Notes: generated by a model not told the origin, from the sequence alone. A stretch of DNA of 64,000 bases from JANNOG01 sp050329415 (GCA_050329415.1 JBHJOS010000015.1:97727-161726); one strand, 5' to 3'. Counted from the first letter of the stretch, positions 34,401 to 42,525 are shown. Numbers and translations are program-made.

Positions 34401-35684
34401 CACCGGGAGGCGCTGGACCTTGGTGCGCCGGCTGTAGCGGGAGATCCGGGCCGTTCCGCTGTCGACGACGTAGCGGATCCCGGGGACGGTGATCGAGGTC
34501 TCGGCGACGTTGGTGGCGACGATCGCCCGTCGGCCGGTGCGGGGCGCGAACACGGCGTGCTGTTCGGCTGCGGTCAGCCGGGCGTACAGGGGCACGACCT
34601 CCAGCCCGGTGAGCATCCGGTCGTCGTCGGCGCGCCGGACGAGCGCGTCGCACGCCTCTCGGATCTCGCGTTCCCCGCTGCAGAAGACCAGCACGTCGCC
34701 CGGACCCTCGCGGGCCAGTTCCGACACCGCGTCGGCGACCGCGTCCGGCAGCTCGCGGTCGTCGTCATCCCGGTCGTCGTCATCCCGGTCGTCGCCATTG
34801 CCGTCGTCGCCCGCGTGGCCGGCGTCCGCCGCGGCAGCGCCCGGCCCCCACGGCCGGTACCGGACCTCCACCGGGTAGGTGCGGCCCGACACCTCGATGA
34901 CGGGCACGCCGTCGCCCGGCAGCCCGAGTGATCGCGCGAAGTGCGCGGCGAACCGGCCCGGGTCGATCGTCGCCGACGTCACGACCACCTGGAGGTCCGG
35001 GCGCCGCGGCAGCAGCCGGGCCAGATAGCCGAGCAGCATGTCCACGGTGAGGGACCGTTCGTGCGCCTCGTCGAGCACGATCGCGTCGTAGCGCAGCAGA
35101 GCCGGGTCGTCGTGGATCTCGGCCAGGAGGACGCCGTCCGTCATGACCCGGACCAGAGTGGTGTCGCTGACCTGCCCGCTGAACCGCACCGAGTAGCCGA
35201 CCGCGCTGCCCAGCTCGACCCCGAGCTCCTCGGCGAGCCGTTCCGCCACCGACCGGGCGGCGATCCGGCGGGGCTGGGTGTGGCCGATCATGCCGCGCAC
35301 GCCGCGCCCGGTCTCCAGCAGCATCTTCGGCAGCTGCGTCGTCTTGCCGGACCCCGTCTCGCCGGCCACGACGACGACCCGGTGGTCGCGCAGCGCGCGC
35401 AGAAGCTCCTCCCGGCGCTGCGAGACCGGGAGGTCGGGGTAGGTGAGCGGCGGAACGGTGGCGCGGCGGCGGGCCAGGCGGTCCTCGGCCACCGACACCG
35501 CCTCGGCAAGGCGCAGGAACCCCAGCGCCCTCCGCTGCGGGTCGTCGACGGTCGCGAGGGCCCGGATCCGGGGGCGCAGGCGCTCGGCATCGCGCGGCAT
35601 GAGGTCGTCCAGCAGCGGCAGCAGGCGGCCGGCCTCGCCTCCCGGATCGGTGGCCGGCCGCCGCCCTCCGGCCTGCTGGGTCAT
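31467..35684 (-). CDS. hrpA: ATP-dependent RNA helicase HrpA
   Basis: A 1,405-residue DEAH-box helicase of full HrpA length. Motifs: Walker A G-E-T-G-S-G-K-T-T at about 97-105, D-E-A-H-E-R-S, T-S-A-T-I-D, and Q-R-A-G-R-C-G-R, followed by HA2/OB-type and DUF3418 regions. HrpA acts on mRNA/ribosomes, for example rescuing stalled ribosomes in E. coli. Between the two RecA domains (codons at about 34735-34850) there is an Asp/Arg-rich insertion of near-repeated D-D-R units. ATG 35684 is chosen because TACTCT lies 7 nt upstream; a 32-residue longer frame is unlikely. Convergent with the FUSC gene across 196 bp in which I see no gene. Confidence 0.95.
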   Translation of the reverse strand: MTQQAGGRRPATDPGGEAGRLLPLLDDLMPRDAERLRPRIRALATVDDPQRRALGFLRLAEAVSVAEDRLARRRATVPPLTYPDLPVSQRREELLRALRDHRVVVVAGETGSGKTTQLPKMLLETGRGVRGMIGHTQPRRIAARSVAERLAEELGVELGSAVGYSVRFSGQVSDTTLVRVMTDGVLLAEIHDDPALLRYDAIVLDEAHERSLTVDMLLGYLARLLPRRPDLQVVVTSATIDPGRFAAHFARSLGLPGDGVPVIEVSGRTYPVEVRYRPWGPGAAAADAGHAGDDGNGDDRDDDDRDDDDRELPDAVADAVSELAREGPGDVLVFCSGEREIREACDALVRRADDDRMLTGLEVVPLYARLTAAEQHAVFAPRTGRRAIVATNVAETSITVPGIRYVVDSGTARISRYSRRTKVQRLPVEPISQASARQRAGRCGRVADGICIRLYPEADFETRPAFTEPEILRTNLAAVVLRMAALDLGAVEDFPFVDPPDRRAVRDAVALLEELHAVEPGVPAAVAAPGVTAPRVTAIGRALSRLPVDPRLGRMLVEAERTGCLDEMVVITAALSIIDPRERPRDDPGPADAAHRRFADPDSDFLGLLALWRYLESARAALSGSALRRRCRTEYLSFRRTREWWDLAGQLRQTARELGWTSSTVGLTEPTRDGEPSTGVGGSPVADAADRVHRAVLAGLLSHVGLRLDEPARVGSGDRRAPGGQARPRPGSEEYQGARGVRFRIAPGSGLGRRRPRWVMAAELVETSQVLARTVTGVQPPWVEAAAGDLAVRTYSEPRWDRRRAQVLATERVTVYGLPVVTGRAVDYGRVDPPVARDLFVRHALVHGEWDAPHAFLAANREVLAEAEGIEERARRRDAVIGEDDLVSFFSARLPDGVVSARTFDRWWRSARRESPDLLALDLDTVVRRGRGPAADAFPDEWHDPGTGAGFPLTYRFAPGEPDDGVSVEVPLSQFAGADLAALEWLVPGLREELVAELIRTLPKGVRRSFAPAATHAAGVLARVLGDGSDGSRGGVPRGRLVDEVARGLSGLGGTVVTLDDLDAARLPAHLRMRVRVVAADGSVVAAGRDPVALRAQMGTRQRTAVAELAGDLERHGLRQWSVGPLPEQITVPGPAGPVTAYPALVAEPGGTVGVRVLPSRAEADRALPGGILALLLLTVASPVRELVAALATPAKLALAAPPGTDTAGLLLDVMRAAMADLAGRWVARNGWPRTPEGFDELAGSVRAGVHDAAREILDLAVRVSSAAGEAYGELAVAQARAAGRTEPALAGGLADEQRHLDTLLGPTWVSATGRERLPHLLRYVTAARRRVTALIEDPRRDAALLARWRSAADDVARTAGRPGAAALRWQLEEFRVALFAQSLGTAHPVSEQRIRRAVDSVLHS

Positions 35685-35691
35685 CGCCCGC

Positions 35692-35697
35692 AGAGTA
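35692..35697 (-). promoter_or_regulatory. -10 element of leaderless hrpA mRNA
   Basis: TACTCT on the minus strand, 7 nt before ATG 35684. Confidence 0.45.
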
Positions 35698-35839
35698 CGG
35701 CGCGCCACGCCGCGCGACGTGATCGCCGTCTTGTTGACCGGGGCCGTGCGCCCCGAGCCGTGGGACGCGCGGAAGGGCACGCAGGCCGAGGTGATCGACG
35801 GTGGCGTCGGCCGGCGTCCCGAGCGTCCCGGGGGCGTCG

Positions 35840-35845
35840 TAGCCT
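35840..35845 (+). promoter_or_regulatory. -10 element of leaderless lycopene cyclase mRNA
   Basis: TAGCCT, 6 nt before GTG 35852. Confidence 0.45.
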
Positions 35846-35851
35846 CAGGTC

Positions 35852-37006
35852 GTGCCCCGGGCCTATGACGTGGCGCTCCTCGGGGCCGGTGGTGCCGGAC
35901 ACCTTGTGCTCCTTGCTCTTGCCGAACACGACCCGGACCTCCGGGTGGCGGTCGTCGACCCGGCCGAGCGGTCCGGGTGGGACCGGACGTGGTGCTTCTG
36001 GGCGGCTGGGCCGTCCCAGGTGGACGAGGCGGTCGAGGGCCGGTGGCGGCGGCTGCTGCTCGCCGGGGGCGGGCGGGAGCCGCAGGTGCTCGATCTCGAG
36101 CCGCTGACGTACCGCCTGGTCCGCTCCGACGCCGTGTACGGGCTCACTGCCCGGCGCCTCGCCGCGGCGTCGCGGCTGCGGGTCGACCGGCTCCGGGCGA
36201 GTGCCGGGCGCGTGGTCGAGGACTCCCGGGGTGCCGTGGTGGAGACCTCGGCCGGCGCCCTGCGCGCCTCCTGGGTACTGGACTCCCGTCCCGCCCCGCC
36301 CGCCCGTCCCGCGACAGTGACCTGGGTGCAGTCCTTCGTCGGCCGGGTGCTGCCCGCGGCGGCGGCGCCGGACCTGGCCGGCACGCCCGTCTTCATGGAC
36401 TTCCGGACCGCCCAGCCGGCGCGCGGGCTCTCGTTCGGCTACTGCCTGCCGCTGGCCGACGACACGGCCCTCGTCGAGTACACCGAGTTCGCGCCCCGCC
36501 CGCTCGACCCCGGTCACGCCAGGCGCGCCCTCGACGCCTATCTGCTCCTGCTCGGCGGCGACCCCGCGGCTCGACCGATTCACGTGGAACGGGGGGCCAT
36601 CCCCATGACGGACGCCCCCTTCGCCCGGCGGGCGGGCGGGCGGACCGTCCGTCTCGGGACCGCCGGCGGCGCCACCCGGCCCTCGACCGGCTACACCTTC
36701 GCGGCGATGTCCCGCCAGGCCGAGGCAGTGGCCGCAGCGCTGGCGGCCGGGCGGCGGCCGGTGCCACCCGCGGCGTACCCGAGCCGGCACCGCGCCATGG
36801 ACTCGACACTGCTGCGCGCGCTCGACGACCGGCTGGTCGAGGGCCCGGCGTTCTTTCGCCGGCTGTTCGACCGGCACCCGGCCGAGCGGGTGCTGCGCTT
36901 CCTCGACGGCGCCAGCACCCCCGCTGAGGAGCTGCGCATCATGGCGTCGTCACCGCATCTGGCGATGGTTCGGGCAAGCGCCCGCGTCCTGGCCGGCGCG
37001 CGCTGA
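35852..37006 (+). CDS. crtY: lycopene beta-cyclase (CrtY/CrtL type)
   Basis: A 384-residue flavoprotein-like cyclase that would form beta-ionone rings on lycopene. The FAD/NAD loop is D-V-A-L-L-G-A-G-G-A-G-H at residues 5-16. R-T-W-C-F-W at about 44-49 and R-L-G-T-A-G-G-A-T-R-P-S-T-G-Y-T-F at about 268-284 are strongly conserved in the family. No crtE, crtB, crtI or other carotenoid gene is nearby, so it would depend on a pathway elsewhere. GTG 35852 is leaderless-type. Divergent from hrpA. Confidence 0.92.
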   Translation: MPRAYDVALLGAGGAGHLVLLALAEHDPDLRVAVVDPAERSGWDRTWCFWAAGPSQVDEAVEGRWRRLLLAGGGREPQVLDLEPLTYRLVRSDAVYGLTARRLAAASRLRVDRLRASAGRVVEDSRGAVVETSAGALRASWVLDSRPAPPARPATVTWVQSFVGRVLPAAAAPDLAGTPVFMDFRTAQPARGLSFGYCLPLADDTALVEYTEFAPRPLDPGHARRALDAYLLLLGGDPAARPIHVERGAIPMTDAPFARRAGGRTVRLGTAGGATRPSTGYTFAAMSRQAEAVAAALAAGRRPVPPAAYPSRHRAMDSTLLRALDDRLVEGPAFFRRLFDRHPAERVLRFLDGASTPAEELRIMASSPHLAMVRASARVLAGAR

Positions 37007-37013
37007 CTCTCGC

Positions 37014-37028
37014 CAGGTCCCAGACCTG
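37014..37028. terminator. short hairpin after lycopene cyclase
   Basis: CAGGTC-CCA-GACCTG, a 6-bp stem and 3-nt loop, 8 bp after the stop and before a convergent gene. No T-run, so a weak candidate. Confidence 0.35.
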
Positions 37029-37134
37029 ACCCGAGCCGCCGGCCGGTCGGCCGAGATCGGATCGGCCGCGGGCTGTCCGTCGGCGGCCCGCTGCTCTGTG
37101 TCGCCCGGAAGCCGGGGAGGCCGGCGGCCGGCGC

Positions 37135-38169
37135 TCACCCCGGTGCGTTCCTCCCGGACGACGCCCCTTCCACTGCCAGGTGGTCGGGAGTGAGCGCAGT
37201 CAGGAAGTCGAGGGCGTCGAACGCCTCTCCCGGGGCGACCGCCCCCGCGGACTCAGCCCGGCCGTCGAGTAGCCGTTCGGTGGCCTCCACGAGAAGGGGT
37301 GCTGTGACCGCGTAGATGTCGCGGCCACTCGCGGCGACCCGGTGCGTGCGCTGGCCGCGGCGCGCGACCACGTCCACGGTGAACCGCTGGGCCGAGCGAC
37401 CCGTGTCGTCGACCGCCTGTGGGGCGGGCGTGGTCGGGTCACGAACGTCGTCGAGGGCGGTCGTCGCGAGGTAGGTCTGGACGCTCGACGCCCTCACATG
37501 ACGAGCCACGGTGACGATCTCAGCGAAGGGCGCTCGGGCGACCTCCTGACGCCCGAGCGGCCCGGGGAAGTGCCAGTCACGGCTCGGGGCCGGGCCGGTC
37601 ACCGGGACCAGCCGGCCGTCTCGGACGACCAGTCGAGGGGCGGTGTTGCGCCGGCCGGTGGTCCGGGTGCCCTCGGTCGGCCACCACCGATCCAGCCCGA
37701 TGGCGATGGTGATCTCATCGACGGCGTCCCACCCCGCCACCGCAGCGCTGACCAGCAGGTCCGCCAACCCGCCGAAGAACGCCATGGCGGGCAGAACGGC
37801 GACATCGGTGCGCCACCGGAGTTCTTCGTGCGCGCGGTAGAGCTGCCGGACGGCGGCCTGCTCGGCGGTGATGTCCAGGTAGTGCGCGCCGGCGTGCACG
37901 GCCGCGGCAGCGACCGGCGGTGCCGTGTCGACGAACGGGCCGGCGCAGTTCAGGACGGCGGCGACGCCCCGAGCGGCCGCCTCGAGCGATGCGGTGTCGT
38001 CGACAGCGGCGACACGCACCTGCGAGTCCGGGAAACGGCGACCGAGCCTCTCGAGCGCGAGCGCGTCTCGCCCGGACAAGATCGGTATCAGGCCGCGTCG
38101 TGTCAGTTCCGCCACCACGAATCGTCCGGTGTGTCCGTAGGCCCCGTAGACCAATACCGCTGCGTTCAC
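37135..38169 (-). CDS. saccharopine-dehydrogenase-like NAD(P)-binding reductase
   Basis: A 344-residue protein with a Rossmann start V-L-V-Y-G-A-Y-G-H-T-G-R-F at about 5-17, and N-C-A-G-P-F followed by H-Y-L-D-I-T-A-E, the signature of the saccharopine-dehydrogenase NADP-binding-domain family (trans-acting enoyl reductase-like). Substrate unknown. GTG 38169 is chosen because the Rossmann strand starts there; the longer upstream frame covers the divergent araC-type gene. The regulator 70 bp away is a likely controller. Confidence 0.85.
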   Translation of the reverse strand: MNAAVLVYGAYGHTGRFVVAELTRRGLIPILSGRDALALERLGRRFPDSQVRVAAVDDTASLEAAARGVAAVLNCAGPFVDTAPPVAAAAVHAGAHYLDITAEQAAVRQLYRAHEELRWRTDVAVLPAMAFFGGLADLLVSAAVAGWDAVDEITIAIGLDRWWPTEGTRTTGRRNTAPRLVVRDGRLVPVTGPAPSRDWHFPGPLGRQEVARAPFAEIVTVARHVRASSVQTYLATTALDDVRDPTTPAPQAVDDTGRSAQRFTVDVVARRGQRTHRVAASGRDIYAVTAPLLVEATERLLDGRAESAGAVAPGEAFDALDFLTALTPDHLAVEGASSGRNAPG

Positions 38170-38226
38170 CTCACGACTCAAGCGGTGGCAGGTTCCACCC
38201 GCGAGCGTCCGATCAGACACTGTTCG

Positions 38227-38232
38227 TACGAT
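38227..38232 (+). promoter_or_regulatory. -10 element of leaderless AraC-type mRNA
   Basis: TACGAT, 7 nt before ATG 38240. Confidence 0.45.
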
Positions 38233-38239
38233 CCGCGAC

Positions 38240-38542
38240 ATGCACACTGTCGGACTGGCTCTGCTCGACCAGCCCGTCACCGTGCAGGACCTCGCCCGCC
38301 AGGCCGGCCTGAGCACCCGGCAGCTCGCCCGCCGGATGGTGGCCGAAGCGGGCGCCACACCCCTGACCTGGTTGCATCGCCAACGCATTACTCGCGCGCA
38401 GGAGCTGCTCGAGCGCACCGACGCCTCCGTCGAGCAGATCGCCACTCGCTGCGGCATGGGGACCGCCACCACGTTGCGGCGGCACTTTCACCGCGCCGTC
38501 GGCGTCAGCCCGACGGCCTACCGGACCACCTTTCGCGGCTGA
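38240..38542 (+). CDS. minimal AraC-family regulator (DNA-binding domain only)
   Basis: A 100-residue protein consisting only of the two-HTH AraC domain: V-Q-D-L-A-R-Q-A-G-L-S-T-R-Q-L-A-R-R-M for the first HTH, then S-V-E-Q-I-A-T-R-C-G-M for the second, and the C-terminal F-H-R-A-V-G-V-S-P-T-A-Y-R. It is closest in pattern to the end of GlxA-type regulators, but the DJ-1/PfpI ligand domain is missing. It may be a decayed 3' end or a MarA/SoxS-like stand-alone regulator; a good -10 at leaderless spacing favours a live gene. Confidence 0.75.
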   Translation: MHTVGLALLDQPVTVQDLARQAGLSTRQLARRMVAEAGATPLTWLHRQRITRAQELLERTDASVEQIATRCGMGTATTLRRHFHRAVGVSPTAYRTTFRG

Positions 38543-38634
38543 CCCCCTCACGAGTCCGGCGACCAGGGGAGGCAGGTCGCTCGACGTTCGCCTCAGCACG
38601 ACCTCCGCCACGGTGTGCTGGCTGGTGGTGATGG

Positions 38635-40050
38635 TCATCCGAGGGTGGACTCGCGGGCCTCCTCGGTCGTCCACAGCTCGTCCACCAGGGCGTCGGCCAG
38701 TCCGGTGTAGGAGTGCGGCGTCAGGTCGAGCAGCCGCCGGCGGGCGTCCGCGGGCAGCTCGAGGCCGGAGACGAACTCGCGCAGGGTGGCCGCGTCGACC
38801 CGGCGCCCTCGGGTCAGCTCCTTGAGGCGCTCGTACGGCTGCGGCAGGCCGTACAGCCGCATCACCGTCTGCACCGCCTCGCCGAGGACCTCCCAGGCGT
38901 CGTCGAGGTCTCGAGACAACGCGGCCGCATCGACGTCGAGGGCGGTCAGCCCGCGAGCGACATTGTCGATTGCGACCAGCGAGTGGCCGAAGGCCACCCC
39001 GACGTTGCGCTGCATCGAGGAGTCGCTGAGGTCGCGCTGCAGGCGCGACGTCACGAGCGTCTCCTGCAGAACCCGGAACAGGCCGTTCGACACCTCCAGG
39101 TTGGCCTCGGCGTTCTCGAACCGGATCGGATTGATCTTGTGCGGCATGGTCGAGGACCCCGTGGTCCCCGACGTCGACAGCTGGGTGAAGTATCCGAGGC
39201 TGATGTAGGTCCAGACGTCGGTGCACAGGTTGTGGAGCACCCGGTTGAACCGTTCGACGTCGGCGTACAGCTCCGCCTGCCAGTCGTGCGGCTCGATCTG
39301 GGTCGTCAGCGGGTTCCACGTGAGCCCGAGCGACTCGACGAAGTCCCGCGACACCGTCGGCCAGTCCACCTCGGGCGCGGCGACGACGTGGGCTGCGAAC
39401 GTGCCCGTCGCGCCGTTGATCTTGCCCAGGTAGTCGGCTGCGGTCACCCGCGTCAGCTGGCGGCGCAGCCGGTGCGCCAGGACCGCGAGTTCCTTGCCGA
39501 GTGTGGTGGGCGTCGCCGGCTGGCCGTGGGTACGGGCGAGCATGGCCACGGCCCGGTACTGCCCGGCCATGACGTCGAGTCGCCCGACGAGCTGCCACGC
39601 GGCGGGGACCCAGATCTCGCGCACGGCCCGCTGCACCATCCGCGCATAGGCGAGGTTGTTGACGTCCTCGCTGGTGCAGCCGAAGTGGACGATCTCGGCG
39701 AGGTCAGCTGCCGTCGTGTCCGCGAGCCGACGCTTGAGGAAGTACTCGACCGCCTTGACGTCGTGCGCAGTCTGCCGCTCGAGCTCGGCCAGCTCCGGCA
39801 GGTCGGCCTCTCCGAAGTCGGACACCAGGCCATGGAGCCAGCGGATCTCCTCACCGGTGAGGCTGCGCACGCCGGGCAGCGCCTGCCGCTGGGTGAGGTG
39901 GATGAGCCACTCCACCTCGATCCGCAGCCGCTCCCGGTTGAGCGCCGCCTCCGACAGGTGAGGCACCAGCCGCGAAGCGACGGGGCGGTACCGGCCGTCG
40001 AGCGGTCCCAGGGCGGTCCCCGCCGGGATGCCGTCCGTCACGGGCGGCAT
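38635..40050 (-). CDS. purB: adenylosuccinate lyase
   Basis: A 471-residue PurB acting twice in purine synthesis (SAICAR and adenylosuccinate cleavage). Conserved stretches: P-L-D-G-R-Y near residue 15, T-S-E-D-V-N-N-L-A-Y near 130, A-R-T-H-G-Q-P-A-T-P-T-T-L-G-K-E (catalytic His) and G-S-S-T-M-P-H-K-I-N-P-I near 305. This is the longer E. coli-like PurB type. ATG 40050 is used; an ATG at 40116 overlapping the upstream phosphatase stop (ATGA) would add 22 Arg-rich residues with atypical codons. The gene probably belongs to an operon with the phosphatase. Confidence 0.96.
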   Translation of the reverse strand: MPPVTDGIPAGTALGPLDGRYRPVASRLVPHLSEAALNRERLRIEVEWLIHLTQRQALPGVRSLTGEEIRWLHGLVSDFGEADLPELAELERQTAHDVKAVEYFLKRRLADTTAADLAEIVHFGCTSEDVNNLAYARMVQRAVREIWVPAAWQLVGRLDVMAGQYRAVAMLARTHGQPATPTTLGKELAVLAHRLRRQLTRVTAADYLGKINGATGTFAAHVVAAPEVDWPTVSRDFVESLGLTWNPLTTQIEPHDWQAELYADVERFNRVLHNLCTDVWTYISLGYFTQLSTSGTTGSSTMPHKINPIRFENAEANLEVSNGLFRVLQETLVTSRLQRDLSDSSMQRNVGVAFGHSLVAIDNVARGLTALDVDAAALSRDLDDAWEVLGEAVQTVMRLYGLPQPYERLKELTRGRRVDAATLREFVSGLELPADARRRLLDLTPHSYTGLADALVDELWTTEEARESTLG

Positions 40051-40112
40051 CCTCACACGGCGGGTGCGTCGAGCGCGCGGCCGGCCCCTGGACCGGGAGC
40101 CGGCCGGCTCCG

Positions 40113-40640
40113 TCATCGCGCCGTCACTCCGGCGGCGACCAGCCGGCCGAGATGCGCCACCAGACCTCGACAGGCCGCCTCCACCTGGTCGAGGACGTCC
40201 TCGAAGGCGTCGTCGTCGTAGTACGGGTCCGGGATGTCGAGATCCCGACCGGCGGCGTCGCCCGCCGCCGGGTCGAACCGCCGCAGGAGGACGACCTTGT
40301 CCCGGGCGCCTTCGGTGCGGGCCCACGCCCGCAACACCCGTTCGTGGCCCCGGTCGAGCGCCACGACGAGGTCGCTGACGTCGAACCACTCCGGCTCGAA
40401 CAGCCGCGCCCGGTGGCGGGAAGCGTCGTACCCCCGGCGGTCCAGGGCCGCCAGGGTCCGGACGTCAGCGCGTTCCCCGATGTGCCAGTCCCCCACCCCG
40501 GCGGAGCTGACGACCACCCGCCCGGAGAGACCGGCTCGGGTGACGAACTCCCGGAGCACGGACTCCCCCATCGGGGATCGGCAGATGTTGCCGGAGCACA
40601 CGAAGGCGACGCGCAGCACGTCGTCGGAGGCTCCGGCCAT
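40113..40640 (-). CDS. low-molecular-weight protein-tyrosine phosphatase
   Basis: A 175-residue phosphatase. The P-loop V-C-S-G-N-I-C-R-S-P-M (residues 14-24) has the Cys-x5-Arg catalytic motif, and D-I-P-D-P-Y-Y-D-D-D-A-F near 135 has the acid-base Asp. Such enzymes dephosphorylate tyrosine in proteins, sometimes in polysaccharide export systems, but none is adjacent here. ATG 40640 is chosen as the last start before the conserved strand; GTG 40658 is possible. Confidence 0.92.
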   Translation of the reverse strand: MAGASDDVLRVAFVCSGNICRSPMGESVLREFVTRAGLSGRVVVSSAGVGDWHIGERADVRTLAALDRRGYDASRHRARLFEPEWFDVSDLVVALDRGHERVLRAWARTEGARDKVVLLRRFDPAAGDAAGRDLDIPDPYYDDDAFEDVLDQVEAACRGLVAHLGRLVAAGVTAR

Positions 40641-40801
40641 GGGGGCATCTTCACCCACGGCGGGCCGTCGGGGCAGCCCCAGGCACTCCCGGCGGCACGC
40701 GAACGGCCGGTCCGGAGCGTCGTCACCAGGCGATCGGCGCCCCACCCGTCCACAGCCTGTGACAACGGTCGACTCGCTGCGACCGCCGGAGCGCCACGGT
40801 C

Positions 40802-41116
40802 GTGCCCGTGACGCTCCCCGACGCGGTCCCGACTCTGCCCGTACCGCACCCCCGACCCGTCCTGATGTCCGGATTCGACCCTCGCGCCAGGGACCTGTTG
40901 TGGTCCGCGGCCCGCGCCCTGGAGGTCGATGCCGACGAGGTGCGGGCACTGGCAGCGACGGTCGCCCGGTCGGCCGGGTTGGACTGGCGCGGCGCCGCCG
41001 CCGAGTCCTTCCGGTCGGCCGTCGCGGAGCGAGCCGGGGCCGTCCGCCGGGCCGCCGTTCTCATCGACGATCTCGCCGTGGCGCTGCGGACCGCCGCGGC
41101 CGGGACATCGTGGTGA
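40802..41116 (+). CDS. WXG100-like small helical protein
   Basis: A 104-residue protein predicted as a two-helix hairpin: a helix with L-L-W-S-A-A-R-A-L-E-V-D-A-D-E-V-R, a turn containing L-D-W-R-G (a W-x-G motif), and a second helix A-E-S-F-R-S-A-V-A-E-R. That is the ESX/WXG100 plan, although the first 20 residues are Pro-rich and no C-terminal YxxxD/E secretion signal is visible. GTG 40802 or 40808 could start it. The stop overlaps the next gene by 4 bp (GTGA), so the pair is co-translated. Assignment is tentative. Confidence 0.6.
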   Translation: MPVTLPDAVPTLPVPHPRPVLMSGFDPRARDLLWSAARALEVDADEVRALAATVARSAGLDWRGAAAESFRSAVAERAGAVRRAAVLIDDLAVALRTAAAGTSW

Positions 41117-42525
41117 CCGGCGGCCTGGAGATCCGCGGCGGTGACGGCGGGACCGCGGCGGCTGTCGAGGACCTGTGGACGACCGGCGCCCGGCTGGAGG
41201 TCGTCGCCGATCGCCTCCGCGACGTCGCGGGTCGCTGTGCGACGCGCCTTGCCGACCCGGCAGTGGCCGCCGCCGCCGCGGGTCCCGCCGGCGGCCTCGT
41301 CCTCACTGCGTCCCGCAGCGCTCTGGGGCCACGGGGTCCGGGCGGCGCCGCCGTTCTTCTCGTCGCCACCGCCGCCGGGTTGCGCGCGACCGCGGGTCGC
41401 TACGCGGCCACCGAGGCGATGATCACCGCGGCCGTCGCGGGCGCGGGGTGGGTCGGCGGTCGGACCGGGGCGTGGCTGCCCTTGCTGGCGTTCCCAGTCG
41501 CGGCGTCCCTGCTCGCCGCCGGCCCCGGCCCGGCCCGGCCTTCGGCTCGGCGCTGGCTGGCGGGACCGGTCGGGTCGGCCGTGGTGTCGGGCGCTGTCGC
41601 CGTCGTGCCTGCGGGACTGCGCGGTGTCCTGGGCCTGCCCTGGGTGGGCGCCGACGTGCCCGGGGTCAGCCGGGGCCTGGTGGTGCTCGCCCACCCGTTC
41701 GGCCTGCTGCAGGAGGGGGACGCCCGGCTGCGCCCGGCCCGGCGCCCGGCGCCCGCGCCGGAGCGGGCGCCGGACGGGGTCGCCGACCTGCTCGCCGCCA
41801 CCCAGCGGGCCACCGCCACGGGTCCGGCAGGAGTCGCCCCGGAACCGGGCACGGTGCGGGTCGTCGAGGTCCGGCGGGAGCGGGACGACGGGCGGCCGGG
41901 CTCGGCCTGGATCGTGCACGTCCCGGGCACCCAGGAGTGGGCCGTCGAGTCGGCCGCCGGCGGCACACCCTTCGACCTCACCGGCAACCTCCACCTCATG
42001 GCGGGTGGCCGGACCGCGGGGACGCGTGCGGTGACCGCTGCCATGACCGTGGCGGGGGTGCCGCCGGACGAGCCCGTCCTCCTCGTCGGACACTCCCAGG
42101 GCGGACTGGTGGCGGCTGCGGTCGCTGCGGACCCGGCCGTGCGGCGCCGCTTCGCCGTCAGCCACGTCGTCACAGCGGGCTCGCCGGTGGCTGCCGTCGG
42201 AGTCCCGCCGGACGTCCGGGTGCTCTCGCTCGAGCACACGGACGATCTGGTGGCCGGGCTCGACGGTCGGCCGAACCCCGACCGCCGGACCTGGTTGACG
42301 GTGCGGGCGCCGGCGCCCAGCGGCACCGGGGGTCCGCTGCCGCCCCACGACTCCAGCGCCTACACCGTCACGGCCGGGCTGGTCGATCGTTCGACCGACC
42401 CTGACCTGGTTCGGTTCCGGCGGTCCCTGGCGCCGTTCCGCGATGGCCCGGGGATTCGGGTGCGCACGGTCGATGTCGTCGCGCAGCGGGCCGGCTCGGC
42501 ACCGAACCGGACCTGTGGGCGGTGA
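41113..42525 (+). CDS. alpha/beta hydrolase with helical N-terminal region
   Basis: A 470-residue protein. Residues 1-60 are helical without a signal peptide, resembling a WXG-type partner domain. Residues 70-190 are hydrophobic with several Gly/Ala/Val-rich segments that could be membrane-associated. From about 255 comes an alpha/beta hydrolase domain with the nucleophile elbow G-H-S-Q-G-G (Ser328), D-D-L-V near 378 and a His near the end (P-P-H-D-S-S). It is likely a lipase or esterase. The coupled WXG100-like gene suggests export or toxin-like use by a type VII system, but no intact T7SS core is in the window. Confidence 0.7.
   Translation: MTGGLEIRGGDGGTAAAVEDLWTTGARLEVVADRLRDVAGRCATRLADPAVAAAAAGPAGGLVLTASRSALGPRGPGGAAVLLVATAAGLRATAGRYAATEAMITAAVAGAGWVGGRTGAWLPLLAFPVAASLLAAGPGPARPSARRWLAGPVGSAVVSGAVAVVPAGLRGVLGLPWVGADVPGVSRGLVVLAHPFGLLQEGDARLRPARRPAPAPERAPDGVADLLAATQRATATGPAGVAPEPGTVRVVEVRRERDDGRPGSAWIVHVPGTQEWAVESAAGGTPFDLTGNLHLMAGGRTAGTRAVTAAMTVAGVPPDEPVLLVGHSQGGLVAAAVAADPAVRRRFAVSHVVTAGSPVAAVGVPPDVRVLSLEHTDDLVAGLDGRPNPDRRTWLTVRAPAPSGTGGPLPPHDSSAYTVTAGLVDRSTDPDLVRFRRSLAPFRDGPGIRVRTVDVVAQRAGSAPNRTCGR

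Noticed and set aside
31320..34931. 1,203-codon plus-strand frame opposite hrpA
   Set aside because: Composition is Arg/Gly/His/Pro-rich without motifs; hrpA on the other strand has all helicase motifs. High GC makes long antisense frames common.
40051..40116. Longer PurB starting at ATG 40116
   Set aside because: The ATGA overlap with the phosphatase is attractive, but the added 22 residues are Arg-rich with AGG and other rare codons and are not family-like; kept as an alternative only.
40745..40760. TCCACA motif before the WXG100-like gene as a DnaA box
   Set aside because: A single core with a poor left half; in GC-rich DNA isolated TCCACA hexamers occur by chance.
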